From: Desulfobacteraceae bacterium | GTDB taxonomy: Bacteria > Desulfobacterota > Desulfobacteria > Desulfobacterales > SKZT01 | NCBI GenBank assembly: GCA_007127235.1 | Contig: SKZT01000209.1 | Location: forward strand, 1 to 36,902 | Direction: 5' to 3' | Length of the DNA stretch: 36,902 nucleotides | Shown: positions 32,822 to 36,902 of the stretch, in pieces | How positions within the stretch are numbered: position 1 is the first letter of the stretch | How the letters are laid out: each line of letters opens with the position of its first letter | Made by a program: the position numbers and the translations under genes | Notes under the pieces: model-generated | Databases searched by the model: none | Told to the model about the DNA's origin: nothing | Seen by the model: only the letters and a program-made list of their open reading frames with translations

Positions 32822-33547
32822 CTAACATAGGACCTCCAGTGCCTGCTCTCGCCCACCTTCGGTCAAAAAGGATTTTTCGATAATTTTTTCAAGGCGCTCT
32901 TTTTCCAGGGGACCTTCTTTCTGCTTTTCCTCCAGATTGGCGATCAGATCGGCATCATAAAGCACCTTGAAATTAACGGAGTCATTATCACGTGGCCAAT
33001 GATGGTGCCCGATAATATCGCAAACTTCCCGGATCAGCTCTTCTTTGGCCCCCAGTTTTTCAAGAATGGACCTTGCAATTGGGGGGCCTTCCATATGCTG
33101 GTACTTAGGCGAAACATTCTGGTGCTTTCTTTCCGCCTCGACAATTCCAATATCATGAAGATAAGCGGATGTAAGAATAACAGCCATGTTTGCCTGTTCG
33201 GCTTTTCCAATCCGCTCCGCATATCGTGCGACACGGGAGGCATGGCCGATGCGTTTAAAATCGCGCTTAAAATAGCGCTTCATCTCCACCGCCACTTTAT
33301 CTTTCAAAAAATCCTCCTTTTGAGCAGCAACTTCGGGTGGAAGATCCCCGATACATTGTTCAGCATACTGGCAATAGGCCGCACATCCAAAGTCCATCTT
33401 CGGGTTGACGAACCTGTGGCCACAATGGTTGCACTTTCGGGTGGTATCGTCCTTGAAAAATTCCACCTCTTTTTTGCATTTCGGGCACATTGTGTTGAAA
33501 ATGGCCCCCGGTTTCCAATACCGGCTGTCTTGTCCTGGGCACTTCAT
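32822..33547 (-). CDS. HD-domain hydrolase with N-terminal zinc ribbon
   Basis: The 241-residue protein has paired CPKC (21-24) and CNHC (39-42) motifs that form a zinc-ribbon-like site, and further cysteines at CAAYCQYAEQC (55-65). An HD-type domain follows with GHASRVARYAERIG, YLHDIGIVEAE and GHHHWPRD, the His/Asp residues of a metal-dependent phosphohydrolase. The substrate is unknown; a nucleotide is likely from family knowledge. AAGGAGG lies 9 nt before the ATG. It sits between hcp and the ferredoxin gene, and such neighbourhoods suggest redox or nitrosative-stress duty, but this is inference. Confidence 0.85.
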   Translation of the reverse strand: MKCPGQDSRYWKPGAIFNTMCPKCKKEVEFFKDDTTRKCNHCGHRFVNPKMDFGCAAYCQYAEQCIGDLPPEVAAQKEDFLKDKVAVEMKRYFKRDFKRIGHASRVARYAERIGKAEQANMAVILTSAYLHDIGIVEAERKHQNVSPKYQHMEGPPIARSILEKLGAKEELIREVCDIIGHHHWPRDNDSVNFKVLYDADLIANLEEKQKEGPLEKERLEKIIEKSFLTEGGREQALEVLC

Positions 33548-33621
33548 AAGCGATTCCTCCTTATTTTTTTAAAATTTCGGATACTACACATACGTTAGGT
33601 TCATGGGCAGAGGAGTTCAAG

Positions 33622-33667
33622 TTTTTAAGTTTTAAGTTTTAAGTTTTAAGTTTTAAGTTTTAAGTTT
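33622..33667. repeat. Tandem 7-bp repeat TTTTAAG
   Basis: About six and a half perfect copies of TTTTAAG stand head to tail. Such tracts change length by slippage. It lies about 75-120 nt upstream of the HD-domain gene start, so length changes could alter spacing of any promoter there. Confidence 0.85.
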
Positions 33668-33695
33668 CCTCTGAACAGATTTGGAACATTTGGGG

Positions 33696-33862
33696 CAAGG
33701 TTGGAACCTGTAGGGCGGGTTTGGAACCCGCCCCTACGAGGAGAATGAAAGCACCCTGGGAACCCGGTGATAAAAACATTGTCAATGTAGGGGCGGGTTC
33801 CAAACCCGCCCTCGGTTTCGAACTCTACCAGGTTCCCAACCCGTTTTCGGATTCCAACCTTG
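33696..33862. repeat. Palindromic MITE-like element with GTAGGGGCGGGTT hairpins
   Basis: The 11-bp outer arms CAAGGTTGGAA (33696-33706) and TTCCAACCTTG (33852-33862) are perfect inverted copies. Inside are two hairpins, GTAGGGCGGGTT/AACCCGCCCCTAC (33710-33737) and GGGCGGGTT/AACCCGCCC (within 33787-33813). Together they form a 167-bp nested palindrome without coding capacity. Confidence 0.7.
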
Positions 33863-33888
33863 TCCGTTTATTTTCTGAATGCTTGCGG

Positions 33889-35517
33889 TTATCCGAGTAT
33901 CGCTTTTAAATCCTCATCGGGAGTGGAAATCGGCATTACATTAAAATTTTTAACCAGAACATCCAGTACGTTGGGTGTGATAAACGCCGGAAGGCTTGGG
34001 CCGAGACGAATATCTTTTATTCCCAGATGGAAAAGTGTCAACAAAATGGCACATGCTTTCTGCTCATACCATGAAAGGATCATGGACAGGGGCAGATCGT
34101 TTACTCCGCAATCGAAGGCTTTGGCCAAAGCAGATGCGATTTGAATTGCCGAGTAGGTATCATTGCATTGGCCGACGTCCAGAAGTCTCGGGATACCGCC
34201 GATATCTCCCATATCCTTGTCAAAGAAACGAAATTTACCACATGCCAATGTCAGCACCACGCAGTCCTGAGGCACTTTTTCCACAAATTCGGTGTAGTAG
34301 CTTCTTCCAGGTTTGGCTCCGTCACAACCACCTACCAGAAAAAAGTGGCGAATCTGTTTGTTTTTCACCCCGTCGATTACCTTGTCGGCAACCCCCAGGA
34401 CTGCATCATGGCCAAAGCCGACCATGACGGACTTTCCAGGCTGATCTTCGGTAAAACCCGGAAGTTCCAGGGCTTTGTCAATGACCGGTTTGAAGTTTTT
34501 ATCGGAGATATGCACAACGCCCGGCCAACCGACCAGCCCGGTGGTAAAAATATTGTCTTTATAAACATTCTGGGGTTTTTGAATGCAATTGGTGGTCATC
34601 AGAATCGCTCCCGGAAAATCCGAAAACTCCTTTTTCTGATTTTGCCAGGCAGTTCCGTAATGGCCGTAAAAATGAGGATATTTTTTTAATTCAGGATATC
34701 CATGACACGGAAGCATCTCTCCGTGGGTGTATACATTGATACCAGTACCTTCAGCCTGCTTAAGAATTTCTTCCAGATCTTTCAGATCATGGCCGGATAC
34801 CGCAATCGCCTTACCCTTCTTAAATCCTAATGGCACTTTGGTGGGTACAGGGCTTCCATATTTACCGGCATTGGCTGCATCCAGCAATTCCATGGCCCGA
34901 AGATTAATCTCACCGCACTTCAAGCAAAGCCCTACCCACTTATCAATATCCGGACTTTTATCCAGGGTAGCTGCCAATCCTTCATGAATAAACGCATATA
35001 CTTTATCATCTTCCTGGCCAAGAATCCTTGCATGATCAGCGTATGCCGACACACCCTTGATTCCATAGATAAGGGTCTGCTGAAGAGAATGAATATCCGG
35101 ATCGATGCTTGGATCCGACTTGACCCCCACACCTTCTCCCTGCTTTACCATAGCCTCTATGGTCTTTTCGGGTTTAAAAACAGCAGGACCTTCTGCAAAA
35201 TCTGTTTTTCCACCTGCTTCTTTAACTTTTTCCGCAAATCGGTCGCGTAAATCAACACACTGGTTAATCAACCCGACAAATCTGTCAGGGTCAAAATCCA
35301 CATTGGTTAGTGTTGAAAAGGTCGCTTCAACGGTAAACGTGTTGATCTCAGAGTCTGCAATACCGACTTTGCGCCCCTCCACCGCAAACTGTGAAAGGCC
35401 TTTGAGCGCATAAATTAAAAGATCCTGAAGACTTGCCACATCATGGGGCTTTCCACAAACACCAACTTTAGTGCAGCCTTCCCCTTTAGCCGTCTGTTCA
35501 CATTGAAAACAAAACAT
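33889..35517 (-). CDS. hcp: Hybrid cluster protein (hydroxylamine/NO reductase)
   Basis: The 542-residue class I enzyme has C3, C6, C15 and C21 with spacing X2-X8-X5, the pattern of anaerobe Hcp with an N-terminal cubane. Ligands of the hybrid cluster can be matched: His in SGHDLKDLE, Glu in HGEMLPCHGYP, Cys in TTNCIQ, GGCDGA, LACGKFR and GQCND, and Glu in WYEQKA. Hcp reduces hydroxylamine in vitro and nitric oxide in cells, and it is part of the nitrosative-stress response. AAGGAGGAG precedes the ATG. It is divergent from a Crp/Fnr regulator, with a shared box at 35607-35620. The HD and ferredoxin genes follow on the same strand. Confidence 0.96.
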   Translation of the reverse strand: MFCFQCEQTAKGEGCTKVGVCGKPHDVASLQDLLIYALKGLSQFAVEGRKVGIADSEINTFTVEATFSTLTNVDFDPDRFVGLINQCVDLRDRFAEKVKEAGGKTDFAEGPAVFKPEKTIEAMVKQGEGVGVKSDPSIDPDIHSLQQTLIYGIKGVSAYADHARILGQEDDKVYAFIHEGLAATLDKSPDIDKWVGLCLKCGEINLRAMELLDAANAGKYGSPVPTKVPLGFKKGKAIAVSGHDLKDLEEILKQAEGTGINVYTHGEMLPCHGYPELKKYPHFYGHYGTAWQNQKKEFSDFPGAILMTTNCIQKPQNVYKDNIFTTGLVGWPGVVHISDKNFKPVIDKALELPGFTEDQPGKSVMVGFGHDAVLGVADKVIDGVKNKQIRHFFLVGGCDGAKPGRSYYTEFVEKVPQDCVVLTLACGKFRFFDKDMGDIGGIPRLLDVGQCNDTYSAIQIASALAKAFDCGVNDLPLSMILSWYEQKACAILLTLFHLGIKDIRLGPSLPAFITPNVLDVLVKNFNVMPISTPDEDLKAILG

Positions 35518-35582
35518 GATTTCTCCTCCTTAGATTTATGGTTAATCAAAAAACTTTTTTTTCGTGGTTTTGATTCTTTTTT

Positions 35583-35620
35583 ACAATACAACATGCTATC
35601 CTTTCCTTGACTTAGATCAA
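35583..35620 (-). promoter_or_regulatory. Fnr/HcpR-type operator and hcp promoter
   Basis: TTGACTTAGATCAA (35607-35620) is a near-perfect dyad of the TTGAY-N4-RTCAA type bound by Fnr and by HcpR. On the minus strand it is followed after 18-21 bp by -10-like TATTGT or TGTAAA, close to class II activator spacing for hcp. It is 33 nt from the ATG of the divergent regulator gene, so binding there may also repress that gene. Confidence 0.65.
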
Positions 35621-35652
35621 AAAAATGAAGAAAATTCAAAAAAAGGTTATTT

Positions 35653-36360
35653 ATGGAAAAAAATTTCCCATTTATTGCCAATGTTCCTGTTTTTTCAGGA
35701 CTTTCGAAAAGCAATCTGAAAGAGATTGAAAATATCGCAGTCGAGAAGAAATTCGATCGAAATGAAATGATCTTCTTCGAAGGCGATGAGGGAAACGGTT
35801 TTTATGTGGTTGTCAATGGACAGGTGAAAATTTACAAAGTATCCATGGATGGCAAGGAAAAAATTCTTCATATTTTTGGTCCGGGAGAACCATTCGGAGA
35901 GGTGCCGGTGTTTACGGGAAAAAATTTTCCGGCCAACGCTTTGGCCTTATCCAAATGCAAGCTGGTATTTTTCCCCAAAAAAAGCTTCATTGAACTGATT
36001 TCCCGAAACCCTTCTCTTGCCATGGGTATGCTTGGAGTACTTTCCATGCGGCTTCGTGAATTTACGGTGCAGATTGAACATCTCGCACTTAAAGAAGTAC
36101 CCGCCCGCATTGCTTCTTACCTGCTTTACACTTCCGAAGAACAAGAAGTTTCTAATCCTGTGGAGCTAGAAATATCCAAAGGTCAACTGGCAAGTCTTCT
36201 GGGAACAATTCCGGAAACACTTTCCAGGATTTTTTCTAAAATGTCTTCCCAGGGATTGATTGAAGTCGCAGGACGCACTATCTGGCTTTTAGATCGCCCG
36301 GGTCTTGAAGCTTTGGCTGAATCCGGCAAAATATCGGCTTTTGGCACAGATGTGAAATGA
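35653..36360 (+). CDS. hcpR: Crp/Fnr-family regulator, HcpR type
   Basis: The 235-residue protein has a cyclic-nucleotide-type sensor domain (about 10-125; FFEGDEGNGFYVVVNGQVKI), a dimer helix, and a C-terminal helix-turn-helix (about 175-215; GQLASLLGTIPETLSRIFSK). The recognition helix has the TxSR-type spacing of the family. The Cys cluster of E. coli Fnr is absent. HcpR proteins in sulfate reducers control hcp and are linked to NO/nitrite stress; assignment rests on the divergent hcp and the box between them. The upstream AAAAAAAGG is a possible ribosome site. It precedes the SMUG1 gene on the same strand. Confidence 0.85.
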   Translation: MEKNFPFIANVPVFSGLSKSNLKEIENIAVEKKFDRNEMIFFEGDEGNGFYVVVNGQVKIYKVSMDGKEKILHIFGPGEPFGEVPVFTGKNFPANALALSKCKLVFFPKKSFIELISRNPSLAMGMLGVLSMRLREFTVQIEHLALKEVPARIASYLLYTSEEQEVSNPVELEISKGQLASLLGTIPETLSRIFSKMSSQGLIEVAGRTIWLLDRPGLEALAESGKISAFGTDVK

Positions 36361-36423
36361 AATAAGTTTTGACAATAACAGATCAAATCTCAACCTGAAA
36401 ATTTCTTAAACACCTTATTTCAC

Positions 36424-36902
36424 ATGGACTTAAAAACAATATCAGACAAACTGCTTCGACTGTTGAAGCCTTTCGATTTCGGAACACCCATCACCCATGT
36501 CTATAATCCGCTGGAATATGCCAGAGCCCCCTACGATATCTATATTGAGCGTTACGCGGTTGCACCCAAAGAAATTGTTCTGGTGGGTATGAATCCGGGA
36601 CCCTGGGGTATGGTACAAACCGGAATTCCCTTCGGAGATGTGGAAATGGTTAAAAACTGGCTGGGCATCGAAGCAGCGGTGGGACAGCCGGCAAATCAGC
36701 ATCCTAAACGCCCGGTTCAGGGATTTTCATGCCCAAAAAGCGAAGTCAGCGGAAAGCGTTTATGGGGTTGGGCGGCAAAGACTTATGGAACGCCCGAACA
36801 TTTTTTCAAACGTTATATTGTCATCAATTATTGCCCGCTGGCTTTTTTCGGTGAAAACGGGCGCAACTACACCCCGAACCTTATAAGGGTTGCCGACCGA
36901 AA
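36424..36902 (+). CDS. SMUG1-type uracil-DNA glycosylase (partial, 3' end outside the window)
   Basis: The frame from ATG 36424 stays open to the window edge (159 codons). It contains family blocks of single-strand-selective uracil-DNA glycosylase SMUG1: VYNPLEYA near 26-33, GMNPGPWGM at 55-63 with active-site N58, QTGIPFGD (65-72), HPKRPVQGF (about 93-101), SEVSGKRLWGW and INYCPLAFF. SMUG1 removes uracil and oxidised pyrimidines from DNA. The catalytic His block expected further downstream is outside the window. No clear ribosome site was seen. It lies 63 nt behind the hcpR-like gene and might be co-transcribed with it. Confidence 0.9.
   Translation, partial: MDLKTISDKLLRLLKPFDFGTPITHVYNPLEYARAPYDIYIERYAVAPKEIVLVGMNPGPWGMVQTGIPFGDVEMVKNWLGIEAAVGQPANQHPKRPVQGFSCPKSEVSGKRLWGWAAKTYGTPEHFFKRYIVINYCPLAFFGENGRNYTPNLIRVADR

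Larger units (their letters stand above)
33548..33888. other. Repeat-rich gap between hcp and the HD gene
   Basis: The 341-nt stretch has no gene. It holds a 7-bp tandem repeat (33622-33667) and a palindromic element (33696-33862). The ribosome site of the HD gene is at the left end. No promoter is obvious for the HD gene, so it may depend on read-through from hcp or on a promoter inside the repeats. Confidence 0.6.

Noticed and set aside
33622-33862. CRISPR-like array
   Set aside because: The tract is a 7-bp tandem repeat and the rest is a palindrome; there are no regular repeats with unique spacers and no cas genes.
34141-34689. 182-codon plus-strand frame inside hcp
   Set aside because: It is antisense to cluster-ligand regions of hcp; no motif or ribosome site was seen.

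Overview
The window looks like the chromosome of an anaerobic, Gram-negative bacterium, most probably a Desulfobacterota (Desulfobacterales-like) sulfate reducer or a close relative. The clues are a class I hybrid cluster protein with a divergent Crp/Fnr regulator of HcpR type, a pair of corrinoid-protein reactivation genes, a CoA-transferase fused to a GNAT acetyltransferase, a molybdenum-cofactor cluster, outer-membrane-type MltA, and several families of small palindromic intergenic repeats. Taxonomy is inferred from gene content only. No rRNA, tRNA, CRISPR array, transposase or prophage gene was seen.

Layout. 1-4800: hrpA helicase and an RRM/RGG RNA-binding protein, both on the minus strand. 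5018-13486: a plus-strand run of ettA, an E1 alpha/beta pair of a 2-oxoacid (pyruvate/acetoin-type) dehydrogenase without E2/E3, a DUF1848 protein with a C-terminal radical-SAM-like CX3CX2C motif, and a complete OpuC/Osm-type osmoprotectant ABC transporter (ATPase, two permeases, binding protein). 13537-15953: on the minus strand, a MetH-activation-domain-like protein followed by an RACo-like ferredoxin/ASKHA ATPase, two independent chemistries for corrinoid reactivation. 16249-21901: minus-strand operon pyrR-moaB-giant gene. The last encodes a 1522-residue GlmS-like protein with an interrupted glutaminase domain and extra C-terminal SIS-like sequence; it is the most unusual gene here. 22305-25193: mobA, a short moaE-like gene, moaC and mltA on the plus strand. 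25372-27618: a secreted furin/kexin-like protease. 27622-30702: minus-strand CoA-transferase/GNAT fusion followed by alr. 31068-31639: a vapBC toxin-antitoxin pair with a plausible operator. 31937-35517: ferredoxin, HD-domain protein and hcp on the minus strand, divergent from an HcpR-type regulator at 35653. The window ends inside a SMUG1-type uracil-DNA glycosylase gene.

How the parts work together. moaB, mobA, moaE and moaC point to molybdenum-cofactor assembly split over two divergent operons. The hcp region looks like a nitrosative-stress unit with one Fnr/HcpR-type box (35607-35620) between hcp and its regulator. The CoA-transferase/GNAT protein lacks the usual catalytic Glu of its CoA-transferase half, which recalls the Pat lysine acetyltransferases, where a dead acyl-CoA synthetase domain sits beside a GNAT domain. 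Many intergenic gaps hold palindromic repeat elements; at least three families recur inside the window, and one runs into the 5' end of the protease reading frame.
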